The notes under the pieces were generated by a model. It was not told where the DNA came from and ran no database searches. It saw nothing but the letters and a program-made list of their open reading frames with translations. Shown here one piece after another: positions 9,897-21,300 of a stretch of 64,000 nucleotides of DNA; positions within the stretch are counted from its first letter, which is position 1, and each line of letters opens with the position of its first letter. Location: contig NZ_FNAG01000004.1 of assembly GCF_900101825.1 (NCBI RefSeq), positions 224,129 to 288,128 of the forward strand. Reading direction: 5' to 3'. The position numbers were made by a program, and so were the translations under genes. Source of the DNA: Aquimonas voraii. GTDB lineage: Bacteria > Pseudomonadota > Gammaproteobacteria > Xanthomonadales > Xanthomonadaceae.

Positions 9897-9944
9897 TAGA
9901 CCTGACCCCGCTGATGCATTTAGACCTGACCCCGCTGATGCATT
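9897..9944. repeat. Two perfect 24-bp direct repeats
   Basis: Units 9897-9920 and 9921-9944 are identical and abut. Each contains the core GACCTGACCCCGCTGATGCA. They lie 26 bp beyond the RAYT remnant and mark the start of a lower-GC stretch that continues into the kinase gene. They could be a duplicated transposon end or target. Confidence 0.9.
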
Positions 9945-10054
9945 GGCGACGTCTTTTGGTGTGAATCTGGCTGTGTAATGGTATCCGGAAGTCTGATGGG
10001 CTTCTGTCTGTTGGGTGAGTGCTGAAGCTTCTTCGACAGGGTCTTGGTAAAATT

Positions 10055-12616
10055 CTATTGATCGAGTCTGTGTGACACCTTTTCAAGGCGATCTGAAACA
10101 TTCAGGCAAAGGGGATTGGGGGGGCGGCTGGCGCAATCCGGAGTTTGCATTGCCATCCTGAGCGCAACAGCTTGATTTCTTAAGTTGTCTCGACTGGGTA
10201 CTTGATCCGCGTCCGCATACCTGCTGTCGGCAAGAATCAACAGGGCGTCATCATGATTTCCTGAGCGCATCAGCACAATAGACAGTTGCACCTGTGCCTG
10301 CAGTGATATCGGCGCGAGTCTCCGGTAGAGACGCTGCGTGGTTGCGTACGTCTCCCTAAGTATCGCCTCTGCTTGGTGGAGCCTGCTTGGGGATCCTTCC
10401 TGCTGAAGTGTGAGTGCATGGTTAAGTCTGTTCTGCAAAACAGCCTCATGATCCTGGCCAAGCGAGGCTTCCAATATCTGAAGAGCGTTGTTGTATTCTT
10501 CTGACGCTTCATTGAGTTTGCCGAGGCGTCTGAACATCCTCGCTCTGGCGGCAATCCCCAGGCCAATAACTGCGCTCGCGGGGCCGTAGGCTTCTCTCAG
10601 TCGGATGAGCTCTTGATCGAGTGCGGCCACGTTCTCCATATCCGTCGACCTGTTACTGAGTTCTACCAGCCTCATCAGTCGAGAGCGGGCGACCAAGCCG
10701 TGGTCCGGGGGAAGCCGCTGGAGTTGCCAGGTGATTACTTTCTCCAGAACGTTGGCTGCTTCGATGTGCCGGCCCACCATGCCGAGGGCGGCTGCCTCGG
10801 TCCAGCGCAGCTCGGTTGCAATTAACGACTCTGGCCCCAGGTCCATCTTGTCCGCTCGACCGATTGCCGTTTGCAGAATGGGAATAGCTTCTGCGATGCG
10901 CGATCTTGTCATCAGAACGCGCGCGCTAGCGAGTTCATTTTCAAGTCTTGGCGCCGCTGGGAGAGCTTGGAGTCGAGCCAGATACCCCTCGGCCTTGCTG
11001 GCGTCGCCATGCCTAGCCATTGCCATGGTCCCGGTGTAGAGCAGGCTGTTGAGGACTTCGCTGGACAAGCCTGTTCTGTCGTCAACGGCAAGTGCGCGAT
11101 CAACCCAATCGGAGGCGAGTCTGTTCTGTGAGAGGTCCAGCTCAACGCGCGCCATCGTGGCCGCAAGGCGGGCAAAGACCTCAGGTTGATGCGCCTCGAG
11201 CCCTTTGATTCCCGGAGCGGCTGAGTTCAAGATCTCACGCGCGGTCACACGGTCGCCGGATACTCGCCCCGGATCCGCATTCCGAAACGCCGACTCCAGA
11301 ATCTCCACCACCTGCAGCGCGCGATCGCGCTCGATCACCGCGAGGTTTCGCTGCTCGCGCAGCTCGATGGCCTGCAGCACAAGGCCGCTGCCGAATGCAG
11401 CAATGGCCAGAACCAGGGCAGCCGACAGCCCCACCGCCACGCGGTGCCTGCGGATGAACAGGCGGCTGCGATAGGCCCAGCTCGGGGCCCGCGCCGTGAC
11501 CGGGCGGCCCTCCAGCCAGCGCTGCAGTTCGGCGTCGAGCGTGTCGACGTTGCGGTAGCGTTCGCCGGCAGCTTTGCGAAGGCAGGTGGCGATGATGGCG
11601 TCGAGGTCGCCCTTGAGTTCGCGCGCCCAGGGCAGGGCGCTGCGCTCGCTCATCAGTGGCGGCGCCACCTGCAGCACCAGACGCTCGATCTCGGCAGCGC
11701 GCAGGCCCTGGAAGTCGAAGGGCAGGGCGCCGCTCAGCAGCTCGTAGGCCAACGCGCCGAGGCTGTAGACGTCGCAGGCCACGCCCGCCGGCTCGCCGAG
11801 CAGTTGCTCTGGCGCGCTGGCGTTGGGCGTGAAGAAGCGCTCGGCGGTGCGGGTGACGCTGGCCTGCGCGTCTTCGATCGATTTGGCGATGCCGAAGTCG
11901 AGCAGTTTGGGCTGGCCGTCGGCGGTCACCAGCACGTTGTGCGGCTTGATGTCCCGGTGCAGCAGCAGGCGATCGTGGGCGTGGGCCACGGCGGCCAGCA
12001 GCTTGCGCAGCAGCTCGACGCGGGCGCGCAGGCCCAGGGCATGGCGCTGGCAGTAGTCGACGATCGGTTCGCCCTGCACGGCCTCCATCACCACATAGGG
12101 CGTGCCGTCGGCGAGGCTGTCGGCGTCGATGAAGCGGCAGATGCCGGGATGGTCGAGCGCGGCCAGATGGCGACGTTCGGCCTCGAAGCGGGCGAGCAGG
12201 CCGGCGCCGGCGCGGTCGGGGCGGATCAGCTTGATGGCCACGTCGCGGCTGACCGGGCCGTCGCTGCGGCGGGCGAGATAGACGCGCCCCATCCCGCCCT
12301 CGCCGAGCAGGCGCAGCACGTGGTACGGGCCGATCTGTGCGGGGGCGGGGTCCAACTCGGGCAGGGCTTCCTGCAGGAGGGGCTGGATCTGCGCGGACAG
12401 GGTGGTATCCAGCGGGCCCGTCTCGGCATCGCGGTCGAGCAGGGCGCGCAGTTCGCGTTCGAGTTCGGGGCACTCAAGGCCCAGGGCCTGAATCGCCGCC
12501 TCGCGCTCCGCGGGCGGCACATCGGCCACGGCGTCGAAGGCCGCCAGAAGCTGCTGGCCAAAGCTCGCGGTGTCGCGGTCCGGCCCCGAGGCGGGGCGAG
12601 GCGTCTCGTTTCTCAT
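10055..12616 (-). CDS. Membrane Ser/Thr protein kinase with C-terminal TPR region
   Basis: Hanks-type kinase of 853 aa. An N-terminal region of about 95 aa (a family feature next to ECF sigma factors) precedes the kinase domain, which has GEGGMGRVYLA, Lys129 (VAIKL), catalytic Asp222 (HRDIKPHN) and the DFG Asp240. A transmembrane helix (about 393-415) puts the remaining 440 residues outside the cytoplasm. That part is helical and TPR-like (for example EASEEYNNALQILEASLGQDHEAVLQ). The ATG at 12616 lies four bases after the sigma-factor stop, so the two form an operon. Hand counts of single sequence lines give 47-62% GC over 10140-11200 but 65-73% over the kinase domain, suggesting that the sensor part has a different history. 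The signal sensed is unknown. Confidence 0.9.
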   Translation of the reverse strand: MRNETPRPASGPDRDTASFGQQLLAAFDAVADVPPAEREAAIQALGLECPELERELRALLDRDAETGPLDTTLSAQIQPLLQEALPELDPAPAQIGPYHVLRLLGEGGMGRVYLARRSDGPVSRDVAIKLIRPDRAGAGLLARFEAERRHLAALDHPGICRFIDADSLADGTPYVVMEAVQGEPIVDYCQRHALGLRARVELLRKLLAAVAHAHDRLLLHRDIKPHNVLVTADGQPKLLDFGIAKSIEDAQASVTRTAERFFTPNASAPEQLLGEPAGVACDVYSLGALAYELLSGALPFDFQGLRAAEIERLVLQVAPPLMSERSALPWARELKGDLDAIIATCLRKAAGERYRNVDTLDAELQRWLEGRPVTARAPSWAYRSRLFIRRHRVAVGLSAALVLAIAAFGSGLVLQAIELREQRNLAVIERDRALQVVEILESAFRNADPGRVSGDRVTAREILNSAAPGIKGLEAHQPEVFARLAATMARVELDLSQNRLASDWVDRALAVDDRTGLSSEVLNSLLYTGTMAMARHGDASKAEGYLARLQALPAAPRLENELASARVLMTRSRIAEAIPILQTAIGRADKMDLGPESLIATELRWTEAAALGMVGRHIEAANVLEKVITWQLQRLPPDHGLVARSRLMRLVELSNRSTDMENVAALDQELIRLREAYGPASAVIGLGIAARARMFRRLGKLNEASEEYNNALQILEASLGQDHEAVLQNRLNHALTLQQEGSPSRLHQAEAILRETYATTQRLYRRLAPISLQAQVQLSIVLMRSGNHDDALLILADSRYADADQVPSRDNLRNQAVALRMAMQTPDCASRPPNPLCLNVSDRLEKVSHRLDQ

Positions 12617-12620
12617 GGTC

Positions 12621-13187
12621 TTACGGGCTCAGATGTTCGGCCAACCAGGCGCGCGCGAAGCGCCATTGACGGCCCACGGTGGCGCTGGAGCTGCCCATGA
12701 CCTCGGTGATCTCGTCCACGCTCAGGCCGCCGAACACGCGCATTTCGACCACACGCACGCAGTCCGCATTGATCGCGGCCAATGCCTGCAGGGCGGAGTC
12801 GAGCTCCAGCCAGTCCAGCGGGGCGGACTGGGCTGATTCGATGCGGTCGATCTGCGCCTCCAGATCCACGCGCACAGCGTCGCCGCCGCGCTTCTGGCTG
12901 CCCTTCTGGCGTAGATGGTCGACCAGGATCGAACGGATCGCCGTGGCCGCCATGGCGTAGAAGTGGCTGCGGTTTTCCCAGTCGACCTGCTTCTGCCGGT
13001 GCAGGCGCTCGTAGGCCTCGTGGACAAGCTCGGTCGGCTGCAGGGTGCGCGCGCCGGGAAAGCGCGCGAGCTGGCCTTGGGCGATTTCGCGCAGCATCGG
13101 GTAGAGCGCGGACATGAGGGCGGAGGCAGCGCCGGCCTCGCCCGAGCGCCAGGCGTGCAGCAGCGCGGTGACTGAACTGTCGGTCAT
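12621..13187 (-). CDS. ECF sigma factor (TIGR02999-like) paired with a kinase
   Basis: RNA polymerase sigma factor of 188 aa. The start is the ATG at 13187 (MTDSSVTALLHAW); the frame extends 12 codons further without need. Region 2 is seen at MLREIAQGQLARFPGARTLQPTELVHEAYERL and YAMAATAIRSILVDHLRQK, and region 4 at VVEMRVFGGLSVDEITEVM. The pattern LQPTELVHEAYERL and the downstream kinase fit the group of ECF factors encoded with Ser/Thr kinases, where phosphorylation rather than an anti-sigma factor is thought to control activity. No anti-sigma gene adjoins it. It is cotranscribed with the kinase (4-bp gap). Confidence 0.9.
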   Translation of the reverse strand: MTDSSVTALLHAWRSGEAGAASALMSALYPMLREIAQGQLARFPGARTLQPTELVHEAYERLHRQKQVDWENRSHFYAMAATAIRSILVDHLRQKGSQKRGGDAVRVDLEAQIDRIESAQSAPLDWLELDSALQALAAINADCVRVVEMRVFGGLSVDEITEVMGSSSATVGRQWRFARAWLAEHLSP

Positions 13188-13448
13188 GGCTTTCCCGGGC
13201 GACCTGCGCCCCGCTGGCGACACCTTCCGCCCGCATCCGCGACGCTCGCGCGCGGCGATCGGGTGGCTCCCCCTGGCGCACCGGAACCGCGCGATCCCGT
13301 CCGTGGGTCGCCGCTCGATGCCGCATCAGGCGCGCCATGCTAGCAGCGCGTATCCGGCGCGCAACCGTGACGCTGTGAAGCCGCCTGCAGCGCGTCTACG
13401 CGTTCACTCGCCCTTGGAGCCCGATGGCGTGAGTGACTTGGCGCCCGA

Positions 13449-15056
<1,608 letters not shown>

Positions 15057-15166
15057 GGGCAGGCGGTCGCCGCATGGCGACGCTCAGGGCAGCAAAGGGG
15101 CGCGGATTCTACCGCAGCGCCTGACACCCACCTGCGGCACGGCGGGATCGAGGCCCGGCCATCGCC

Positions 15167-16072
15167 TCAGGGCGCGCCCGGAATGCGCAGGGCGCCACCC
15201 GGGCCCTGCATGCGGAAGGGCACCGATTCCAGCTTCAGGCCGCGGTTCACCTGCACCACGAAGTGCAGGTGCGGGCCGGTGGAGTAGCCGGTGCTGCCGA
15301 CCGCGCCGATCACCTGGCCAGCGCGCACTCGTGCCCCCGGCCGCACCCGCGCCGACTCCGGGGCGAGGTGCGCGTACAGGCCCATGCTGCCGTCGGCATG
15401 CAGCACGCGGACGAAGTTGGCGCGCGCACCGTACTTCTCCAGATCGAGACCGGCGCCGCGGAAGTCGTCGGCGATCTGCATCACCACGCCCTCGCGGGCG
15501 GCGAGCACGGGGGTGCCTTCGGGCGCGCTGAAGTCGACCGCATGCCGGGACTCGGGCGAGGTGTGGCTGAAGCGCCCGCCCCAACCCTGGTCGATGCGCC
15601 AACCATCGCCCTCGAAGGGCAGGGCGTAGTCGACGTCCTCATGCACGGCGCGCGGATCGCCCGGCATGGCCTGCAGCTGCAGCGAGAAGCCCCAGCCCTG
15701 CGCCGGGTCCAGTGGACCGAACACCGCCACCCGCTGCTCGCCCTCGCCGGTCAACACGGTCCGCAGGGGCAGGGCGGGCTCGCTCTGCAGGTTGCTGGCC
15801 TCGGCAGCGAGCAGCCGGATTTCCAGAGGCCCGTGCAGGACGTTGCCAACCACCGCGTGGCGCAGCTCGCGGTCGGACTCGACCCGCAGGCGGGCGATCT
15901 GCTGCACTTCGGCGCGCACCTGGATCGTCTCGACGCCGTCGATGTCCGCCGGCCGGCGATCGGTGTAGTGCACCGTGCCGTCCGGGCGGACCAGCTTGTA
16001 GACGGTCTGCGCGCTGGCCGGCAGGGCCAGGGTGAGTGCGAGCGGGATCAGCAGTGGCAGTCGGTGGCGCAT
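15167..16072 (-). CDS. M23 family peptidoglycan endopeptidase with N-terminal DUF4124
   Basis: Periplasmic zinc metallopeptidase of 301 aa. A signal peptide (MRHRLPLLIPLALTLALPASA) is followed by a DUF4124-like segment (VYKLVRPDGTVHYTDRRP), a middle beta-rich region, and a C-terminal LytM/M23 domain (about 170-275). Zinc ligands and catalytic residues are visible in RHAVDFSAPEGTPVLA (HxxxD), GLYAHLAPES and GPHLHFVV (HxH), so it looks active. It probably cleaves peptide cross-links in the cell wall. DUF4124 plus M23 is a frequent combination in Lysobacterales. It is the first gene of a minus-strand run leading into prfC. Confidence 0.92.
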   Translation of the reverse strand: MRHRLPLLIPLALTLALPASAQTVYKLVRPDGTVHYTDRRPADIDGVETIQVRAEVQQIARLRVESDRELRHAVVGNVLHGPLEIRLLAAEASNLQSEPALPLRTVLTGEGEQRVAVFGPLDPAQGWGFSLQLQAMPGDPRAVHEDVDYALPFEGDGWRIDQGWGGRFSHTSPESRHAVDFSAPEGTPVLAAREGVVMQIADDFRGAGLDLEKYGARANFVRVLHADGSMGLYAHLAPESARVRPGARVRAGQVIGAVGSTGYSTGPHLHFVVQVNRGLKLESVPFRMQGPGGALRIPGAP

Positions 16073-16224
16073 GTGCCGAGTGTAGCCAGCCGTGCCGCGC
16101 TCAAGGCCATGATTGCCCTGGGCTTCCGCGCGCGAATCGCTGTGCGCAGCGTGTCTTGGGTGTCTCCCTGTCCCTGCGTGGAAGAGGTCGATCGCGCGCG
16201 GACGGGGGCGCAGACGCTTGGGCT

Positions 16225-16407
16225 GAGCGGATCAGGCCCCTGCCGGCCTCGATCCGTGATGGCGAGGCCGGCACAGGTCCGTACCCGTTGCGCCGCTGCG
16301 CGGCAACGTCTTGGTCTACGCACGGGTGCGCTGAATCAGGCGCTTGCATGCTCGACCGTGGGCGCCGCCGCCCCGGTGCGCGACAAGGCTGGATGCTTCA
16401 GCGCGGC
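16225..16407 (+). repeat. Dispersed two-hairpin element, diverged copy
   Basis: This copy aligns along its length, with many substitutions, to 17669-17823 and to the reverse strand of 40038-40230. Shared blocks include CCTCGATCCGTGATGGCGAG, ACAGGTCCG, TGCTCGACCG, GCGCGACAAGGCTG and TTCAGCG. It occupies part of the 518-bp gap (16073-16590) between the M23 gene and the Hpt gene. Nothing else was recognised in that gap. Confidence 0.6.
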
Positions 16408-16590
16408 CTTGGCCCGGAGGCCAGGCTCGCGCAGGGGCAGGCCGCCAACATGCCTGGATTCGCCGCGCCGAGTTGCCCGCGGCAGCGATGGACCTCGTCC
16501 GCCGGGTCCTGCGATCATCCGGGACATCGCCGCCCGCGGCCCCGGTTGCTGTGTCGGCTCACTCTCACTGCTGACCCGCAGGCCGCCTCG

Positions 16591-17616
16591 ATGTGGATAG
16601 ACCCCTTGCGCGCTCGCATCGATACCGCCACGGCGGAGGAGCGGCTGTTCGCCGAATTCCTGATCGAGTGGGCGCAGGCGCGCGGTGAGCTGCTGCGAGC
16701 CCTGGCGGAGTTGAAGCGCGATCCGGCCTCGACCGGTGCGCTCAATGCCCTGTTCCGTGCCCTGCATTCGCAGAAGAGCGGGCTGCGCATGCTGCGGCTC
16801 GACGCCGCTGCCGATCTCGTGCATGCGCTGGAGGACGTGCTGCAGCCCGTCCGTGACGGCCAGTTGCCCATGGACGACGCGCTGCGTCAACTGCTGAGGC
16901 GCAGCGGCCGACTGCTGGAGCAGAGCCTGCATCTGCATGGCCTGGATGGTCCTGCCTACGGTCTGGATCTCGCTCCGGTGACACGCAGCCTGCAGCGGCT
17001 GGTGCCGGCAGGACGCGAACGCGAGGAGCAGCTGGCCGTGCTGCGGGTGCTGCTCGATCCCTGGAGCGCCGGGGCCGGGCGCGGCGACGAGGCGTCTCTG
17101 CAGGTTGACCTGGACATGTTCCGCCGCATCGGAGGCGCCGCCGAAACACGCCTGCAGCGGGAGGCGGAGGGTGCCCTCTGGCGCGAGCAGATCGCGGCGC
17201 GCCTGCACGCTGCGAGCGGCATGGCCTTGCCCCAGCTGCAGGTGCAGGGCGCGGCCCTGCTCTGGAATGTGGGGCGTGCGCAGTTGCCCGGCGATCTTCG
17301 ACTGCTGGAGCGCGCGCCCGCCGACGAGCCGCGCAGCACGGTCTGGCGTGGACATCCCGAGGTGGCGGCGGCCTTCCTCGACGCGCGCCCGCAGTGGCGC
17401 GACTGCGCCAGCCTGCTGGCGCGCCAGCTCGAACCGCGACGGGCCGGCCCGGTGGAGCCCGTAGTCGAGTGTGCGGCCTTGCTGCGGGCAGTGGCGGCGT
17501 GGGTCGCCGCCGGTGGGCGCCAAAGCCTCTCCGACGCCGCGCTGCGTGGCGCCCGCGCGCGGCTGGGTGCCGATTCCGGCTGGCTGGATGCGCTGATCGC
17601 GGTGCTGGATCGCTAG
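16591..17616 (+). CDS. Hpt-domain protein (CheA-like phosphotransfer) with degenerate C-terminal domain
   Basis: Protein of 341 aa from the ATG at 16591 (MWIDPLRARID); the frame is open far upstream, but that part overlaps a repeat. Residues 50-115 resemble the histidine phosphotransfer module of CheA: ALFRALHSQKSGLRMLRLD, with candidate phospho-His59 and conserved Lys62, then LVHALEDVLQPVRDGQLPM. The C-terminal third has HPEVAAAFLDARPQWRDCASLLARQLEP, which looks like the helix around the second half of an HD/HD-GYP domain, but lacks HD and GYP residues. No partner kinase or regulator is adjacent. Both sides carry copies of the dispersed repeat. A role in a phosphorelay is inferred. Confidence 0.65.
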   Translation: MWIDPLRARIDTATAEERLFAEFLIEWAQARGELLRALAELKRDPASTGALNALFRALHSQKSGLRMLRLDAAADLVHALEDVLQPVRDGQLPMDDALRQLLRRSGRLLEQSLHLHGLDGPAYGLDLAPVTRSLQRLVPAGREREEQLAVLRVLLDPWSAGAGRGDEASLQVDLDMFRRIGGAAETRLQREAEGALWREQIAARLHAASGMALPQLQVQGAALLWNVGRAQLPGDLRLLERAPADEPRSTVWRGHPEVAAAFLDARPQWRDCASLLARQLEPRRAGPVEPVVECAALLRAVAAWVAAGGRQSLSDAALRGARARLGADSGWLDALIAVLDR

Positions 17617-17668
17617 GCCCACCCGCGTGCAGAGGGGCGTCTTGCGCTGGGCGAGGGCTCGCGGGGTC

Positions 17669-17823
17669 CAAGGCAAGACGGATCAAGTCCCTCCTGGCCT
17701 TGATCAGTGGTCGCGAGTCCCTCACAGGTCCGGACTCGCTTCGGCTGGATCAAGCATCGCGTGCTCGATCCGCGGGCGGCGCTCCATGGCGCGCGGCAAC
17801 GCCGAATTCTCCAGCGTTGCCCC
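17669..17823 (+). repeat. Dispersed two-hairpin element, copy 2
   Basis: Nearly the same as the reverse strand of 40038-40230. It contains two consecutive potential stems: one formed by GGATCAAG and CTTGATC around CCTCC, and one formed by GCGAGTCC and GGACTCGC. The tail has GTGCTCGATCCGCGGGC and CTCCATGGCGCGCG and ends TCCAGCGTTGCCC. It lies in the 732-bp gap (17617-18348) upstream of the TonB receptor. Short frames running through it (for example SRxxIKARRDLIRL on the minus strand) recur in the other copy and are repeat-borne, not genes. Confidence 0.8.
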
Positions 17824-18122
17824 AGGCTTTGTACGAGCTTCGCGCCCGCCAACGCTGGCTGCACACAAGCCTCGCGTGGCGGTGCCCCGCCAGCGGTGGG
17901 CGTTTCGCTGGCGGCCCGATGGGCACCTGTCCGGACCTGCGCGAGGAGGCGCGGTGCGGCCCTGCCGCGGGCGGCGACTGCGCCCCTCGGAACGGCCTCG
18001 GAAGTGGCCAAAGCGGACGTGCAGGGCGCAGGCAGTGCGGCCCCATGCTGGCCTTTCGGCCGCCAGGGCCGCCCCGTTCCGCCGCCCGGCCGACATGACC
18101 GTCTGGCGTCCGAGCTACAAAA

Positions 18123-18154
18123 CTGTCATATAGTCCGGTTAAACTTGAGTTAAC
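18123..18154 (+). promoter_or_regulatory. AT-rich candidate operator/promoter upstream of the Oar-type receptor
   Basis: In a 70% GC setting this short AT-rich patch holds CTGTCAT (18123-18129, identical to a PhoB half-site), TATAGT (18129-18134, possible -10) and the inverted repeat GTTAA-N7-TTAAC (18138-18154). It lies about 195 bp before the receptor start. No good -35 was found at the expected spacing. Regulation by PhoB is a weak suggestion only. Confidence 0.3.
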
Positions 18155-18348
18155 GACCGTCCTCCCGCTACGCCTGCGTATGGCCGCAGCGACGGTGGGC
18201 GCGCCGATTCTCAAACGTGGTTCGAAGGGCTGCCCTTGGGCAGCTCGTCGCCGCCAACGCGGCGACACCCGCCGGAACGCGTCACCCGCCCAGGCTGCCG
18301 CGCACCGGACCAGCAAGCTCCCCCCTCCAAACGCAGGAACTCAGCACG

Positions 18349-21300
18349 ATGAACAAGCAGTTGCGGGTCACCCGACTTGCCGGCGCCCTGGCGCTGGTGC
18401 TTGCGACTTCCACCCCGGTCTTCGCGCAGACCACCTCGGCCCAGATGGCCGGTCGCGTGACCTCCGAGCAGGGCGAAGCCCTGGCCGGCGCCGAGGTCGT
18501 GATCGTCCACACCCCCTCCGGCACCACCGTGCGCTCCACCACCGACGCCGAGGGCCGCTACACCGCCCGTGGCCTGCGCGTCGGCGGCCCCTACACCGTC
18601 ACCGTGCTGCGCCCTGGTTTTGAGCCCGAGAGCACCGAGAACGTGTTCCTGCAGCTGAACGAAGTCACCGCCGTCAACGTCGACCTGGCCGCCGAGGCCA
18701 CCGAGCTTGAGGCTGTCACCGTGGTGGGCTCGGCCGGCACGGTGTTCTCACCCGAGCGCATGGGCGCCAGCACCCAGATCAGCCGTGACCAGCTCGACAG
18801 CTTCGCCTCGATCCAGCGCAACCTGCAGGACTACGCCCGCCTCGACCCGCGCGTGTCGCAGACCGACAAGGATCGCGGTGAAATCTCGGTGGCCGGCCAG
18901 AACAGCCGCTTCAACCGCATCACCGTCGACGGCGTCAGCATCTCCGACACCTTCGGCCTCGAAGCCAACAACCTGCCGACGCAGAAGCAGCCGATCTCGA
19001 TCGACGCGATCGACGCGGTGCAGATCAACATCTCCAACGTCGACGTGACCCAGAAGGGCTACACCGGCGCCAACATCAACGCCGTCACCAAGTCGGGCAC
19101 CAACGAGTTCAGCGGCAGCGTCTACTACGTGTGGCGCGACGACCAGCTGGCCGGCGACCGCTACAACCGCACCAGCGACAGCTTCTTCGCACCGCCGGCA
19201 TCGGAAGATGAAACCGTCGGTGTGACCTTCGGCGGCCCGATCCTGAAGGACCGCCTGTTCTTCTTCCTGTCGTACGAAGACTACAAGTCGACCCGCGTGG
19301 GCAACACCTTCGTGCCCCTGGGCGGCAACGGCACCGAGGTCTTCATCACCCAGCAGGACATCGACGCGACCCGCGCTCTGGCGCAGAGCCGCTACGGCAT
19401 CGACATCGGCACCGCCGATGCGCCGACCCAGGCGGAACTCTCGGTCGAAGACGTGCTGCTGAAGTTCGACTGGAACATCAATGATTTCCAGCGCGCCAAC
19501 CTGCGCTACACCAAGACCGAGGAGTCCAACCCGATCTTCCCGGGCTCCGGCACGCGCGCGCTGAGCCTGAGCTCGCACTGGTACACCCAGGAGAAGACCG
19601 TCGAATCGCTGGTCGGCCAGTGGTACGCCGACTGGACCGACAGTTTCTCGACGGAACTGCGCGTCAGCCGCTCCGAGTACGACAGCGCGCCGAACAACAA
19701 CAGCTTCCTGCCGGCGATCACGGTCCAGTTCACCGGTGGCACTCCCCCGGCTGGAGTGCTGGGCGGCACCCGCAGCCTGAACTTCGGCACCGAGCGCTCG
19801 CGCCACTTCAACGTGCTGGGCACCACGTCGGACGAGATCTTCTTCGCCGGCAACTGGTTCGTCGGCGACCATGAGATCAAGGCCGGTTTCGACTGGTCCA
19901 ACATCGACGTCTACAACGCCTTCCTGCAGGACACCCGCGGCAACTACACGTTCGCCTGCTTGACGGGTTGCGCCAACAGCTTCGAGTCGGGTCGCCCGAC
20001 CAACTACCAGGTGCAGGTGGCCCGCCCGGGCCTCACCCTGGATGACGGCGTGGCGCAGTGGGAGCTGGGCAACTGGGGCGTCTTCCTGCAGGACACCTGG
20101 GCGGTCAACTACAACCTGAGCCTGCAGTTCGGCGTGCGCTATGACCGCACCCGCATGCCGGAAAGCCCGCTGTTCAACGCCGCCGCGGCCGCTGCTCCGG
20201 GCCCGATCGTCAACGGCCGCGCCACCGGCGGTTTTGGCCTCGACAACAGCGCCACGCTGGATGGCAAGGGCCTGTTCCAGCCGCGTCTGGGCATGAACTA
20301 CACCTTCGACACCGAGCGTGCGACCCAGCTGCGCGCCGGCATCGGTCTGTTCCAGGGCTCGGCCGCCAACGTGTGGCTGTCCAACCCCTACTCCAACACC
20401 GGTCTGGCCACCCAGGTCGTGGGCTGCGGCGGCACGTTCGCCGCCTGCTCGGCCGATGGGATCTTCAACCCGGATCCGAACAACCAGAACGTGTCCTTCC
20501 CCGGCTCGAACCCGGCCGCCAACGTCGATTTCCTGTCGCCGGATCTGGAGCTGCCCTCGGTTTGGAAGGCCAACCTGGCCTTCGATCATGAAACCCCGTT
20601 CTGGGGTGCGGTGTTCACCGCCGAGCTGCTGCTGACCCAGACCGAAAGCGGCATCTACTACCGCCACCTCAATCTGGGTGAGGCCACGCGTCTCGGTCCG
20701 GATGGCCGCGCCCTGTTCTGGAACCCGGCCGGCTACAACGCCAACTGCTGGAACGCCAACGGCACGGCAGTCACCAGCGGCGCCTGTGCCGGGGCGAATT
20801 CACCGCGCTCGCGCTTCCAGAACAACAGCGCGTTCAACAACGTGCTGGTCGCCGAGAACACCACCAAGGGCAGCGGCCAGAACCTGACCCTGTCGCTGTC
20901 GCGCGCCCGCCAGGACGATCCCTGGTCGTGGTCGGTGGCCTACAACTATTCCGATGCGGACGAGGTCAGCCCGCTGACCTCCTCGGTCGGCAACTCGAAC
21001 TGGGCCAACCGGGCTGTGTTCAACCCCAATGAGGAGGTGGTGGCACGTTCGCCCTACGTGGTGCGTGACCGCTTCGTTGCCACCCTGGGCTACCGCGCCT
21101 TCCTGTTCGGCGACAACGCCACCGATTTCGGCCTGTTCTATGAAGGCCGCAAGGGCAAGCCCTACAGCTGGACCTTCAACAACGACGCCAACGGCGATGG
21201 CATCCTCGGAAACGATCTGATGTACATCCCGAGCGCCCAGGGCAGCGGCGAGGTGGTCTTCCGCGGTGGTGCCGCTGAAGAGGCCGCGTTCTGGCAGGTC

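Noticed and set aside
18748..20667. 639-codon minus-strand frame inside the TonB receptor gene
   Set aside because: Low-complexity Val/Gly/Arg translation without domains; shadow of the receptor.
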